Assembly: GCA_011503125.2 (NCBI GenBank)
Contig: WWBZ02000040.1
Location: 992,001 to 1,056,000, forward strand
Reading direction: 5' to 3'
DNA: 64,000 bases
Source: Botryosphaeria dothidea
Lineage: Eukaryota; Ascomycota; Dothideomycetes; Botryosphaeriales; Botryosphaeriaceae
Shown: positions 1 to 11,483 of the stretch, in pieces
How the letters are laid out: every line of letters begins with the position of its first letter
How positions within the stretch are numbered: the stretch's first letter is position 1
Translations under genes and position numbers: made by a program
The notes under the pieces: model-generated
Databases searched by the model: none
What the model saw: only the letters and a program-made list of their open reading frames with translations
What the model was told of the DNA's origin: nothing

Positions 1-588
1 AGAGTTCTCGAGGTTGATCAAGCGCGCCTACGAGCAGCCCGCATAGACGCGTGGCGTGGATACACAAAACCAGACGATATCTCACCATACCCTCCTTCTC
101 TCCAGCCTCTTTCATCCTCATTCCCCGCCAACCGCTGCGGGTACTCTAATCATGATCTGCTTCTACTCTTTTTTTTTTTTTGGTCGTGGAAAGATATCTC
201 GGGGCATGCAAAACTGCATGCATGCATGCATTTGAAGTGGTGGAATGGAAGGAGGAGCATCTCAAAAAGAACACGGCGTTCATGAGTCTACGTACGAACA
301 TGGTGCAAAAACGGCCTCCACTTAGGACCGGCCAGCATGATTTGCTCAGTCTGGAAGTATGATATAGAGCTATTGATTGCCGCACTGCACCAAAGGCTGA
401 AAAATGTCTTTGGGCAACTAGTAGGGCATCGTATTAGCAACTAGCCAGGTTTGAGCAGAAAAAAATGGAAACCCAAAGAAGAATCATCGCTTCATCTCTA
501 CCCCTCCCACGCTATTGTGATATATCTCTATGAAGACCAAAAACTCCTTATTCTGCACTTTTTATGTTCCTGATACGCTCCACCACCC
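1..588. other. Gene-free left edge
   Basis: No coding region can be supported here. It contains a 13-base T run (169-181) and a short GCAT repeat (216-230). Part of it is presumably the 3' flank of the minus-strand Tsr4 gene that ends at 589. Confidence 0.6.
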
Positions 589-1991
589 CTACTTCCTCCT
601 CTCCGCAACCTCCTCCCACTGCACCCCAACCCACTCCTCCAAATATCCCACCTGCCCGTCCTTCACGCCCGCCGGCCCGCAATCCTTCCCGCAGACACCC
701 ACAATCACCGTCCCCCACTCCATGCCCTCCAGCCCCACCTCCTCCGCCTCCAGCTCCGCAATCGCCTGCGGCGTCAGCTGCACCTCAAACACCCTCTCGG
801 CGCCACAGCCCGCACACCTGGGCAGCCCCTTGCGCCCGGCCGTCCTGACCTTCTTCGCCCCCTCGTCCTCCTCCTCGTCCTCCTCCACCCCAAACAGCGC
901 GCCCACCGCGTCTTTCCGGCTGTACAGCACCGGCTCCCCGCGCCACTCGTACCGCAGCACCTGCTCCGGGTTCTGCGCCAGGCGGTCCGCGAAGCGCTGG
1001 AACGCGCGGTCCATCAGGCTCTCGTAGATTTCCTTTTCCTCCTTGCTCGTCGTGCCCGCCTTGCCGTCGTCCGGGTCGGGCGCGTCCGGATCGAGCTGCG
1101 CGTTGGCGGGGAGGGCGGCGGGGTCGTCGGGGGCGAGGGTTTCGTAGTCGGCGTCGAGGTGGTAGGAGGGGTAGGGCGTGGCGAGGAGGGTGGCGTCGGT
1201 GGGCCAGGGCTCGTGGGGGGCTGGTTGCGTGGGTGTTGCGGGCGAGCTCTCTGCTGCTATCCGCGCCTTTTGGGCGAAGGTCGCGGCGAGTTGGGTGCTG
1301 CTGCTCTCGCTGGCGTCGCTCTTTGTGGGTGCTTGGGGCGGTTTGGCTGCCAGTCCGCTCGCCGGCGAGGCGAACGGGTTCGCGCTGCCGGTGGTGCTGC
1401 TGCTCGCTGCGGCGAACGGGTTGGCGGAGAAGGGATTCGGTTTCCCTGCCGCCTCGCCCGGCGTTGGTCCGCCGAAGAGCGCGCTCCCGAGGGTTCCCTG
1501 CTTCGCGCGGCGCTCGGCTTCGTCTTTCTGGCGCGCGGCTGCTTTCGCGGCTTCTTCTTCCGCGCGGACGCGCTCTTGGGCGGCGAGCGCGGCGTCGACT
1601 TTGGTGGCGCGCAGGGCGCGAATGGAGCCCGGCTTGCGCGCGCAGGGCTTGCGGCGGCAGGCGAAGATGTAGAGGCGGCGCGAGTGGCCGGGGAAGTTGT
1701 GCGGCATGTCGCCGTTGAGCTGGAGGAGGAGGGGCATCGGCGAGTTGCAGACGGCGCATTTGGCGAGGGCGAAGGAGGGGGCGGTGTTGTCGATCCATGA
1801 CTGCGGTGGTATGCGTGTCAGTCTCGCAATTGGATGTTTTGAGCGTGTTGGAGGACTGGGCGTACTGGTCGGCCACCTAGCTGGCTGAAGTTGTCGTCGG
1901 TGGGCTCTTTGGAGGCGTAGCCGAGGAGAACATTGGTCTCTGTGTACTCGGAGCCTTCGTCGCCAGACGAGTCGCTGTCGTAGGACGGCAT
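589..1991 (-). CDS. tsr4: Tsr4 / PDCD2-like ribosome biogenesis protein
   Basis: Homologue of yeast Tsr4 and animal PDCD2, cytoplasmic proteins that act as dedicated chaperones of ribosomal protein uS5 (Rps2) and are needed for 20S pre-rRNA processing. Exon 1 is 1866-1991 and exon 2 is 589-1800, separated by a 65 bp GT-AG intron (1801-1865). The start at 1991 gives an acidic N-terminus (MPSYDSDSSGDEGSEY), then the typical LGGRPSWID motif spanning the splice junction. A zinc-binding-like segment with CAVCNSPMPLLLQLNGD and the CRRKPC cysteines follows. The middle is low-complexity and Ala/Lys/Glu-rich, and the C-terminal PDCD2_C region has the CAGCGAERVFEVQLTP motif. Predicted length is 445 aa. 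The GC-rich coding sequence produces long antisense open frames, which I do not regard as genes. Confidence 0.9.
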
Positions 1992-2494
1992 TGTGAGGGA
2001 CCCTTTGGAGGGAGAAGAGTGTAGCTTGCTGGATGAGGTCGGGCGCTGGTGAAGGTTGGTGGGGCACCGTCAGAAAAATAAGTGGCGCCTCCAAGCCAAG
2101 ATAGTACTGTACATACAACCACGATACAACTAAATTTCAAAAGGAAAATCAAGTAGGCTCTCATCCTGGTTTCCAAGCATTTTAAGGGAGCCTTGGCCTT
2201 ATTTTATTACTCCTTTTGGGTATAGAAGATGCTACACTTCCTGCGTGCTATTTTTTTTTCCCCGACCGCCTGGCACCCCTGCGATTTTAGTGCCTCTTCG
2301 TGCGCAAGTTGATATGAAAAGCTATCTACCTAAATGTAAGAATTTAGCGTGCTTACAAATTGTCTCTTGCACTGTTGCCTAGCACGACCTCTTGCTCGTT
2401 TCCTCTCCCACCAGGCGTTTTAAATTGCCGGTTCACCTTTATATACACTGAGCAACATTTAGGAATTGCATTCACTGCTTGGAAACTCTACAAC

Positions 2495-3281
2495 ATGGCC
2501 GCCCAAACCGAGCCCGAGATTGTTTTGTACGACTTGGCCTGCACCAAAAAACATCTGCTTCTCTCCCGTTGTCTGGCGCATCCGCCTCATGCTTAACTAT
2601 AAGAAGATCTCTTACAGGACCATTTTTCTCGAATTTCCGGATATCGAGCCGACATTGAAAGGGCTGTACGTTATCTTGAAAGCCTCCAATCGCGCATGTA
2701 AAGAAGTCTTCTGACTGAAATTCCCCAGCGGCCTGCCCCCCGCTTCAGGAGCCAAATATACTGTCCCCGCCATCCAGCACGTGCCAACCAACACCTACAT
2801 AATGGACTCGGTCCCCATCTCGCAGTTCCTCGAGTCGACCTACCCAGACCCGCCAGTACCGCTGACATCGGAGCTGGGCCGCGAGATCGACGCCAAAGCA
2901 CGTGGTTTAGCCGCCAGTGCTTTCCGCATGTCGGTGATGCCGCGGGAGATGGGTATTCTATCGCCGCGCTCACAGGAATTCTTCCGGCGCACGCGCGAGG
3001 CCTCGCTCGGGCACCCGCTCGAGGACCTGCTCGACCCGGAGAAGGAGGAGCAGGCCTGGAATGCGGTGGATGACGGCATGCGCGCTGTCAGCGAGCTGAT
3101 GCGCAAGGGCGATGGGCCGTTTGTGCTGGGCGCCCGGCCGAGCCTCACTGACTTCTTTATCGCGGGGGCCCTCCAGTCTGCTAGGGTGGTGGATGAGGGC
3201 GTGTTCCAGAGGTATGCCAAATACCCTGGTTACAAGGAGGTTTATGAGGCGTGTGTGCCTTCTATGGAGAAGAAGGATTGA
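2495..3281 (+). CDS. Glutathione S-transferase-like protein, frameshifted near N-terminus
   Basis: Thioredoxin-fold N-terminal domain followed by an all-helical C-terminal domain. Cytosolic GSTs of this fungal type conjugate or isomerise small electrophiles; the substrate is unknown. Exon 1 runs 2495-2665 and exon 2 2729-3281, with a 63 bp GT-AG intron (2666-2728). The start MAAQTEPEIVLYDLACTK and the continuation NICFSPVVWRIRLMLNYKK lie in different frames and meet at a run of six A (about 2544-2549). One A fewer would make the frame continuous, and no intron can explain the shift. Downstream are FLEFPDIEPTLKGLG, the cis-Pro-type TVPAIQ motif, MDSVPISQFLE, and a C-terminal domain with RPSLTDFFIAGAL. 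The gene is convergent with sgt1, 159 bp away. It is either a recent pseudogene or a homopolymer sequencing error; I favour the error because the rest is perfectly conserved. Confidence 0.82.
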
Positions 3282-3440
3282 GCGGAGGAGATCGTAGGGC
3301 AGGCCACCAATTAGTTGCAATTTATTTGGAATTTATCTCGTGTTGGATCATTGTTCTCGTTGAATCAATGGTAAAGTGATATACAACCAAACGCCAATGG
3401 TTGCACCATCTATTCCCGCTCCATTTGCCGACCTGGGGCA

Positions 3441-5452
3441 TTACTTCTTTTTCTCCGGCTCATCTCGAGGCATATTTACCCCCATCATGCCCATCATGTT
3501 GCCTGCCGGACCTGCCATTCCAGCCTGACCCTTGAATGCCTCCAGCATGTTCTTGAGTAGATTGTAGTCCATTTCCGTCGTCTCTTCTTCACCCTCATCA
3601 TCGCTTCTTTCAATCTCCTCAACGTCGTCGTCTTCGACCTTCGCCTTACCCTTGCCCTTGATCGTCTTTTGTTGCTGATCCTTCTCCGGCTCTGGATTCA
3701 GGTCGAGAGCACCGGCTTCCCTGAGCTCTGCCTCCATACCCTCCATCATTTTGCGGAATTCTTCTGCTTCCTTCGGATCATATTCTTCCTCGTCATCCGA
3801 GCTCAACTCCTCCACCGGCTCAGAGCCCTTTGGCGGAGGCCTCGGAGGCCCGAACATCTTCGCCTCCGTTTCCTTCTCCTTCATGCGCGCCTCGACTTGC
3901 TCGCCCTTGACTTTCTTCAGCTCGTCAATGGGCATCTCCATGATCTCCTTGTAGACGTCGTCCGGCATGCCCATCATCTCGCGCATCATCTTCGAAAACT
4001 CCTCCTCATCAAACGACGCCGCCCTATCCTCGCCCTCGCTACTGACCTCGCTCTCAGCATCCTCATCATCATCCACGTCCATATCATCCAGCTCCACACC
4101 CTCCGGCCCCGCAGCATCGTCGTTCAAGAAACTCTCAAACCGCTCGACCATCTTCCGCAGATTCTCCTGCGCCGCCTTATCGCCGAACCCCTCCTCGCCC
4201 GCCGCCCTCTTCCCCTCCATACTAAACGCCTTCTTCCCCGCCAACTCGCGCTCAAAGTCCGCGTAGTCGATGTTCATCCAGCTGTCGTCGTCCTCGCCGC
4301 GCTCCCACGTCCCGATCTCGTCATCCCCCGGCAACTCCTCCTCGCCCGCCGCGACGTCCTCCAGCAGCATCCGGATCTCGCGCACGGCCGCCCTATCCCC
4401 GTTCTGCGGGTCGCCGACCAGCATCTCGAAGCCGCTCGCGAGCTTCATGCCGAGCCGCAGGCGCTCGCGCGCGGCGCCGGGCGGGGCGCTCGCCAGGACG
4501 CCTTCCCACGCGGGCGGCGCCGCGAACTCCTGGGACTGGAGCTGGGCGTAGCCGACTTTGGGGAAGCGGACGCGCACGGTGACGAGGTCGGTGGGGGGGA
4601 AGGCGAGGGCGGCCGGGTCGGGCGTCTTGAGGGGCCGGAGGGCGATGGGGTCGCGGAGGTAGAAGGACTCGATGGCGGGGCTGACGTAGGCCGGGTTGCG
4701 GCGGAGGAGGAAGGCGAGGGGGCGCGGGAGGGTGGCGAGGGCGTGGTGGAGGGCGGCGGAGATGTCGGCGGGGTAGTTGCGGAGGCGGTAGAAGGCTTCT
4801 TCTTCGATCAGGGGGGAGTGGAGGGGCGGTGTGGGCGAGGAGGGGTTGAGGGCGGCGCGGGCTTCTTGGAGGGTGAGGGGCCGCTTGTCCTGGGGGCTTT
4901 CTAGGGGGAGGATTTTGAGTTGGCCGCTGTTTAGCCAGATCTGTGGTGCGTTGGTTGCTGTGCTGCGGGATGCGGTGGTGGGCTTACTCTGTTTTCTGCT
5001 ACTTCCGGGTTGAGCCATTTCGGGAGAGCGTTTGCGGCCTCGATGAGCAAGAATTCGCCGTCTGTGTCGTAAACTCGTATCCAGGCATCGGGATGCTGTT
5101 TGCTGATTTCCCGAAGGAGGTAGACAATCAGCCACTCGTCAGCAACGGAATCGCCGTAGTCGGTGATTCCTCGCAGCAGCCATGTGCCATCTTCTCTCTT
5201 CAACTCTAGCTTGAAAAACTCGCGCTGCCAGATATAGTCTTTCAAGAGTTTTTTGCATAGCAGGTTCGCTGCGGTCTCAACAGTTCGTAATCTTTCCCGA
5301 ACTTGTGAGTCGGAAGAGAGCTTGGCGTCGATAATGTAGATGATGTACTCGACAGTGTCGTCCGGAAGTCTCTTGGGGAAACCATCGAAGCCCTCGCCAA
5401 ACCACTTGAAATCGTCCTGCGGAGCGCCGTCAAAATCCTTGCTCTTTTCCAT
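3441..5452 (-). CDS. sgt1: Sgt1 / Ecdysoneless (ECD) family protein
   Basis: Homologue of fungal SGT1 and animal Ecdysoneless, linked to transcription and pre-mRNA splicing (PRPF8-associated in animals). It is unrelated to the Skp1-binding co-chaperone also called SGT1. Exon 1 is 4988-5452 and exon 2 is 3441-4940, with a 47 bp GT-AG intron (4941-4987). Predicted 654 aa. The N-terminus MEKSKDFDGAPQDDFKWFGEG and the segment DTVEYIIYIID are typical, as is the DAWIRVYDTDGEFLLIEAANALPKWLNPE block just before the intron. The C-terminal half has long acidic, low-complexity stretches (for example EELSSDDEEEYDPKE) and ends in a Gly/Met-rich tail and KKK. In-frame codons extend further upstream, but 5452 is the first ATG matching the family N-terminus. 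It shares a promoter region with pcpA. Confidence 0.92.
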
Positions 5453-5841
5453 GCTATCAAATTTCCGTGACGCCCGGTCCGCACGAAAGCGTTTCCAGGT
5501 AAGAATACGAGAGATTCTTGTGCAGTGAAGACGATTCGCAAAGTGCTGGGGTAGAGCAAAGGCTTGAAAGTGTGGGTGAGAGGCGGATGGCAAAGATGGA
5601 AAGTCTTGGCACGCGCAAGACGCAGCCCACGTGGCCCGAGCGCCCGTCCCGCGGCGCCAGTCCGGAAACGACAACACGAAAACAAACAACACCAAGAACG
5701 GCAACCGCCCCATCTCCAGCTTTCACCACCACCGCCCAATACCCCCAGCGCCCGCCATTGCGCGCTCCCCTCGCATTCTTTCCACTACGCATGACTAACC
5801 TCTAGCTTGGGAGCCGCGCCCGACACACGAAGCCTTCCACC
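5453..5841. promoter_or_regulatory. Divergent promoter between sgt1 and pcpA
   Basis: A 389 bp region between the start codons of two divergent housekeeping genes. I see no clear TATA box. The pcpA-proximal part is C/A-rich (about 5650-5760), as is common upstream of fungal start codons. Confidence 0.5.
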
Positions 5842-8800
5842 ATGGCGCACCTGTATCCCGACACGCCGCGCACCCAGTATGGCGTCGACGAAACGCGCCT
5901 GTCCGCCGCCGACCTCGACATGTCCATCGAGCCGTCCTTCCACTCGCCCTCCAAGCACGGCGACGACCTCGTGCGCCAGATGCGCGGCCAGCGCACCCCG
6001 CGCGGCCTGACGACCCCGTCCGCCCGCAACCCGCTGGTCGTGCGCCGCAACCAGCCGCCGGGCAAGCACGAGTTCACGCCGCTGCTGAAGAGCGCCATGA
6101 AGAACCGCATCTCCAGCGCCTACGACCGCGAGACCGGCAAGAACCCGGTGTTCAAGGGCGGCATCGAGACGCCCGCCGCCCTCAAGCCCGGCTACCGGTT
6201 CGACAACAGCCCGCTGCCCGAGGCCAGCTCCATGTACGACGGCTCGTCGACGACCGACGTGACGGAGATGGCCGAGCCCGCGCCGCCGATCGCGAGCAGC
6301 AGCATCATGTCGACGCCAATGGCGTTGCCGCGCGGTGGCGAGATGGACAGAGGGAATATGCTCACGCTGCGTGAGCAGGAGGCTGTGCGTCTTGGCGGCT
6401 CCTTCTTGGAATAGCCGATCTTTGCTAATGACGTAACCTTTGTACCAGAAACTCGCGCAAATCGATAAAGAGAACTTCGGCCTGAAGCTCAAGATCCACT
6501 ACCTCGAGGAGAACCTCAAACGCACCGGCGGCGATTTCGAGCAGGAGACGCTCAGGGAGAACACGGATTTGAAGGTCGACCGCGCGAAGCTGCAGGTCGA
6601 GCTCAGGAATATGAAGAAGTCGTTACATCAGGCCGAAAAGGAGCTCGAGGAATACAGGCAACAGCTCCAGGACTATGCGGCGAAGGTGAAGAAGAGGCAT
6701 ACCGACGCCGCTGCGCGGGAGGAGATTGAGGAGTTGAGGAGGCTGGCTGAGGAGAGAGCAGCCGAGCTGGAGGAGCTCCACAAAAAAGTCGACTCAGCAG
6801 GCAAGGATAATGAAGAGATGGAGAAGCTGCAAAATGAAATTGAGGATCTGGAGCACGAGCTGCGACAGAAGGATCAGGAGCTCACCGAGAAGGACGACCA
6901 ATTGGAAGACTTGCGCGCCAAGCTCGAATCCACTCAGGACGGAGACGAAGATTCCGAGGAAAAGCAGCGAGTCATTGATGAGCAAGCTGAAAAAATCGAT
7001 GAACTCGAGGACCAGTTGCGCCAAACAGCCCGGGAGAGAGACGAGAAAGAGGATGAGCTGGGGGAGCTCCAAGAGCGGTTGGATGCTCTTGATGGCGAGA
7101 AAGAAGCCAAGATCAAGACGTTACAACGACAGGTGGAATCTTTCGAACGCTCCAAGAAGGAAGACCTCGCAGATTTGGAGGAGAAGATCAGGCTAAAGGA
7201 GCTTGATATCAAGTCTCTGGAGCGCCAGGTTGAATCCGCAGAGCGCGAGAAGCAAAGCGAAGTCGACGCCATGCTCGATCGTGTGCGGATCGCGGAAGCA
7301 TCTGGCGGGAACCAAGCAAAACTTGCACAGCAAGCCGCGAACGAAGCCCGTGAGAAGCTGCAACAAGTGTCTCGCCAAAAAGACGACGAGATCTCTACCT
7401 TGAAAGCCCGCCTGGATGCCGCCGATGCTTTGGAAGACAAACTTGAGGAATGCCAACGCCAACTACGCCAGTATGTGGAGGATGCCAAACGCCGTGATGC
7501 TACTGAGGAACGCCGGGATGAAGAGATCCAACAACTGCGCGAACAACTCCGCAACACCGAACGGAATATGAGCCCTCTGAAGAGACGGGCAGGCGAAAGT
7601 GAAAGCACCGGTCGGGATCTGGGCAGACTTCGGTCTACTCTGGCAGAGCGTGACCGGGAGGTGGCCACTTTGAAGCAGACAGTCCAGACGCAGTCTGCAT
7701 CCTTGGAAGACCTAAAACGCTCTCAATCCGATGCTGCAAGCCGCTCGTCTGATGTTGAGAGCGTGAAGAGGGCCCTGGAATTTACCCGCAAGGATCTCGA
7801 GCAGAGCCGCAGGGCTCAAGAGCAGACCAACTTGAGCCTTGCGCAGCGCACAGAAGAGTTGACCACAGCTCGCCAGTCTTTGGAAGCCCGCACCAATGAA
7901 CTTGAATCTGTGCGCAGGACACTCGACCAGCGTGTTGCGGAACTCAACGCCAAGGGTCGTGAGCTTGAGACTGCCAAGAAGACTCTGGCTGAACGCAGTG
8001 AGGAAATTGAGCTGCTGCGGACGAGCATGGAAGAACCGGACACTCAGTTCGAGCTGGTCAACAATCTTGCCAGGGAGCGCGAGCAGGATCTTGACCGTCT
8101 GCGTGCCACCGTCAATGCTCGCGAACGGGACATTGAAGCTATTCACAAGCTAGCTAACGACAGGCTTCAAGCTCTCAACAGCCTTCGCGAAGACTTGGCG
8201 AACACGAAGCAGGAGCTGGAGGATGAGATTGAAGTCCTGATCGGCAGCAACGAGGAAGTCGAAATCGAAAAGCAGGCTCTCCAGACCAAGATCTCACAGC
8301 TTGAGAAGGAGGTCAAGAGCTCCTCGGACGTGCAAAGCAAGATCGAGCCTCTCGAGAAACGCCTCCGCACGGCTGATCGAGAGAAGGCTAGTCTGCAGTC
8401 CGAGATTGAGTCCCTTCAACAAGACCTCCGCATTGCCGATCATGACCGTGAATCTCTCCAGGCACGCGTACGCAAGCTCGTCCAAGACCTTGAGCAAGCG
8501 CGTGCTTCTGCCAACAAGGGTCCTGATGTCTCGTCAACTGGCGAACGCCGGGATCTCCATGAAGCCGTCAAGTCAACACAACTCGAAGCTGAGGAGCTCC
8601 GCCTCGAGCTCACCAATCGGGAGAAGCAGCTCACCGACCTGCAGAGCAAGGTCCGTGAGGACAAGAGGAAACACCGTTCGACCCAACTCGAGAACGAGGA
8701 GCTCAAGCTGCAGATCTCGGAGAAGGACGGCGAGCTCGAGGCCTACGTGGCCCGCTTCCAGCGCGAAGGCGGCGTCAACCGCGACGCCGTCAAGAAGCAC

Positions 8801-9465
8801 ACGGCCGACATCAAGGAGCTGCACGAGATGCTGCGCAACGCGACGCTCGAGGTCGAGGAGCTGCAGCTCGCGCTGGCCGAGCGCGACGCGCAGATGGACG
8901 CGCTGGCCAAGGAGTCGCGCCAGCTGATCCGCGAGAAGGAGCGCCGCCTCAAGCAGCTGCAGCTGCAGACGGATGCCAGCGGCGATGCGGTCGAGCTGAA
9001 GGCGCAGCTGTCGGAGAAGGACAAGCGCCACTCGAGCGAGCTCAAGGGCCTGGCCAAGCAGATCCAGTACCTCCGCGCCAAGTGCGTCCGCGAGGAGAAC
9101 TTCCGCGAGGGTCTGGCGTACGAGAAGAGGTTCTTCATGATGCAGATTGAGATGTATAACCAATGGTACGTTATTTTTCTTCTTTCCTTTCCATCTGAGA
9201 AGCATGCTAACCTGTTCGTCACAACAGCACTCAAGCGGACCTCCGTCTCATCGAGGAAATGGGCATCACCCCCGACGTCTCGTTCCGCCAGCGCAAGCCT
9301 TCGCTGCGCACGGCCGGCCTGGCCGTAATCGCGGGCATTCGCATGCGCAAGATGCGCGAGGAGTGGGCCGCCAGCAGCAAGTTGCACGATGCGCTGGTCA
9401 AGAAGCTGGAGAGTATGAGGAGGGCGGGGAGGGGCGGTGCGGGGGCGAGGGGGTTGAGGGCGTAG
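5842..9465 (+). CDS. pcpA: Spindle pole body pericentrin-like protein (Pcp1/PcpA)
   Basis: Large coiled-coil scaffold that recruits gamma-tubulin complexes to the spindle pole body. Exons are 5842-6384, 6449-9165 and 9228-9465; the introns are 64 bp (6385-6448, branch site CTAAT) and 62 bp (9166-9227). Predicted 1165 aa. The CM1 (centrosomin motif 1) spans the first splice junction: TLREQEA joins KLAQIDKENFGLKLKIHYLEE, residues about 175-204. A continuous Glu/Lys/Arg/Gln-rich coiled coil follows to about residue 1040. The C-terminal PACT-type domain begins IQYLRAKCVREENFRE and continues across the last intron as MYNQCTQADLRLIEEMGITPD, ending in a basic Gly/Arg tail. CM1 plus PACT points to Pcp1/PcpA rather than Mto1/ApsB, which lacks PACT. 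Long antisense frames are coiled-coil shadows. Confidence 0.93.
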
Positions 9466-9882
9466 TTTTTTTTTTCCCCCTCGAGTGGATTTTTGGATGA
9501 CTCGGTAGTGATATTTCTGACTGGGAGTTTTGTGGTGGGTTCCGTTGAGCATGTTTTCGGCAGGATGGTGTTGTAAGGCGTTTGTGGATATTCTTTCTTG
9601 TTGTTATTGTCGTGCTTTGTCGCCTTTGATGGATGTATAGGAAAATTGGGTGGGGGGTAATATGCCATTCGTACCTCATGTCTAAATTTTGAGCTTTGCT
9701 ATCTCTGACTGCTGGGCTTTGCGTTGTGTTGGGTGAGGGAGAGTTTGTTACAAGACTGGTTCTCAAACCCTGCAACGCCGTCTCGCCGTGGGGGAAGTTG
9801 AAGCATTCGTCCAGACGTAAATGTGATGGTTCTTCCTGAACACTTGCGTCCGGATGGATGCTTCGACTGACCACCCGCTATT

Positions 9883-10548
9883 TCAGAGACGGCTGAAATA
9901 TCCCACACGATTCTCTCCATAAGACTCAGACATGTGCTCACCCCCCACCGGCTCTGCTGAGTATTGATCTTCGTCCAACTCTTCGCCTTCGTCCAATTCA
10001 ACATCGCCCCGGGATTTTTCATCAGAGTCCTCGTACTGTACGTCGAAGACATCGTCTGCCCCTTCTTCGAGTAAAACTGAAACAACATTGCTGTACCCAA
10101 ATCTTCGAGCTACTTCTAAGGCACTTTCACTTGGGCCCTCATAGTTCCTCCGCGTGTGTCGGTGGTTGATATCTGCCCAAAGTCTCAACAATAGAAGCAC
10201 AGGAACATCATGACCTTCTTGCGCTGAAATAACCAAAGCGCTGTCCAGATCTTCCTTCTCGAGCTTGTTGCTGTCCCAGAGTATCTGGACGATTCGCTCA
10301 TTGCCAGTCTCCACAGCCATCACGAACTCCTTCGGCCGTGGGGCTGCAGAATGGTTCTCGACTATTGTTTTGACGATATTCTCCAGCCCTCTCACAATGG
10401 CAGCTTCAAGCACTGTGTCAAAGTTTGGATTGACTGCACAGTCATCTGTCGGATCTGCCCCTTTTCGGCGTAGCAGTAACGCTACCTCTTCTTGTCTGGC
10501 ATTGCAAGCAGGTAGCAGCGGCGTTCCGTAGAAACCCAACACCAGCAT
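9883..10548 (-). CDS. Ankyrin-repeat protein fragment
   Basis: About 221 aa from the first in-frame ATG (10548); the frame is open a little further upstream. It contains degenerate ankyrin repeats: YGTPLLPACNARQEEVALLLRRKGADP, a middle repeat around EAAIVRGLENIVKTIVE, and SALEVARRFGYSNVVSVLLEEGADD, followed by an acidic tail (DELDEGEELDED type). There is no NACHT or other effector domain. The N-terminus starts in mid-repeat, and a transposon-like element lies about 80 bp upstream, so this is probably the surviving C-terminal part of a larger ankyrin protein. Function unknown; expression uncertain. Confidence 0.5.
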   Translation of the reverse strand: MLVLGFYGTPLLPACNARQEEVALLLRRKGADPTDDCAVNPNFDTVLEAAIVRGLENIVKTIVENHSAAPRPKEFVMAVETGNERIVQILWDSNKLEKEDLDSALVISAQEGHDVPVLLLLRLWADINHRHTRRNYEGPSESALEVARRFGYSNVVSVLLEEGADDVFDVQYEDSDEKSRGDVELDEGEELDEDQYSAEPVGGEHMSESYGENRVGYFSRL

Positions 10549-10626
10549 ACTGTCGAGCCCCTCTATCCCGAACGGGACATGGACCAAGTCTGTGCTCTGT
10601 GGCACGAAGTCCTGCCCACCTACACG

Positions 10627-10781
10627 TACAGAGGGGTACCGCGGCCGACCGCCAGTTCAAGATCCTGAATACCTGCAGACCAAGGGTTGTGTCCGTATTC
10701 CCGTGGTGTGGTGGGTCAAAGTGGCATCTGTGCACGGAAAAAGCACATTATGCTAGCGGTCGGCCGCAATGCCCCTCTGTA
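10627..10781. mobile_element. MITE-like element with 23 bp TIRs and TA duplication
   Basis: Two 23 bp inverted repeats, 10629-10651 and 10757-10779, match at 20 of 23 positions. They begin CAGAGGGG and end CGGCCGACCG on the inner side, and each is bordered by TA (10627-10628 and 10780-10781). The total of 151 bp between the TAs has no coding capacity. Long TIRs plus TA target duplication fit a non-autonomous Tc1/mariner-type element. The mismatched TIR positions (TACC versus CATT) suggest modest age. Confidence 0.65.
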
Positions 10782-11288
10782 CTGCCGCCTAGCTGGATTC
10801 AATCAGGCGCCATGCGGGGGAATATCCTCCGCTCCCTGCGTGGGCCCTGCATCATCTACCCGAGTCGCCGGTATTCATGATCCGCCAAGAGAACCACACT
10901 GAACCAGGCGGCTCAGATGCTTGGAGTATCATCTTGAATGCCGTGAGAAGGAATGAGGGCCTCGAAAATGGGGCATTCAGCCTGGGCGTAGGGTTTGGCC
11001 TGCGACTGCCAGTTCAGGCTTCGGCGCTTACCGTTACGACTGATGACGTCAAAGTGCACCACCAATAGAGTCCCGCAAATCCGGGGTACAGGAAAGAGCG
11101 CCGGAAACACCAGCAAACCATAGTGAACAAGACGGCAACATCTTTTTTTCACATGTTCCTCTGATGCGTCAGCGCAGCAATGGACCACAAGCACGCCTGC
11201 CTGCAGCCTGATGATTGCCAACCCCGCAACCCGTCGCTCCAACGACCACAACTACCGACCGCGAGCAGCCCGCCTTGTGGCCGCCGTG

Positions 11289-11320
<32 letters not shown>

Positions 11321-11483
11321 CGCCAGCCGCGACCAGCTTACAGTTTTGTCGGCCCCAGACTCCTACCCCGCTGAGTGCCCGCTGTTCCGACCGCCGTTGC
11401 GTTACGCAACGCAGCCACCAGAATTCCACCATCCCGCAACTCGCCTACCGATCTGCACAGGGCCTGCTGTTCCACACAACGCT
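10782..11483. other. Intergenic region upstream of the serine protease
   Basis: No gene is supported. It holds the (TG)n microsatellite at 11292-11320. The stretch just before the protease ATG (11484) is open in several frames but low in complexity, so I treat it as promoter and leader. Confidence 0.5.
11292..11320 (+). repeat. (TG)n dinucleotide microsatellite
   Basis: Uninterrupted TG repeat of 29 bases, 164 bp upstream of the protease start codon, likely in the promoter or 5' UTR. It could be length-polymorphic. Confidence 0.95.

Noticed and set aside
2540..2556. Programmed ribosomal frameshift in the GST (AAAAAAC heptamer)
   Set aside because: The heptamer is not in the right phase for -1 slippage and the needed shift is +1; a homopolymer indel is simpler.
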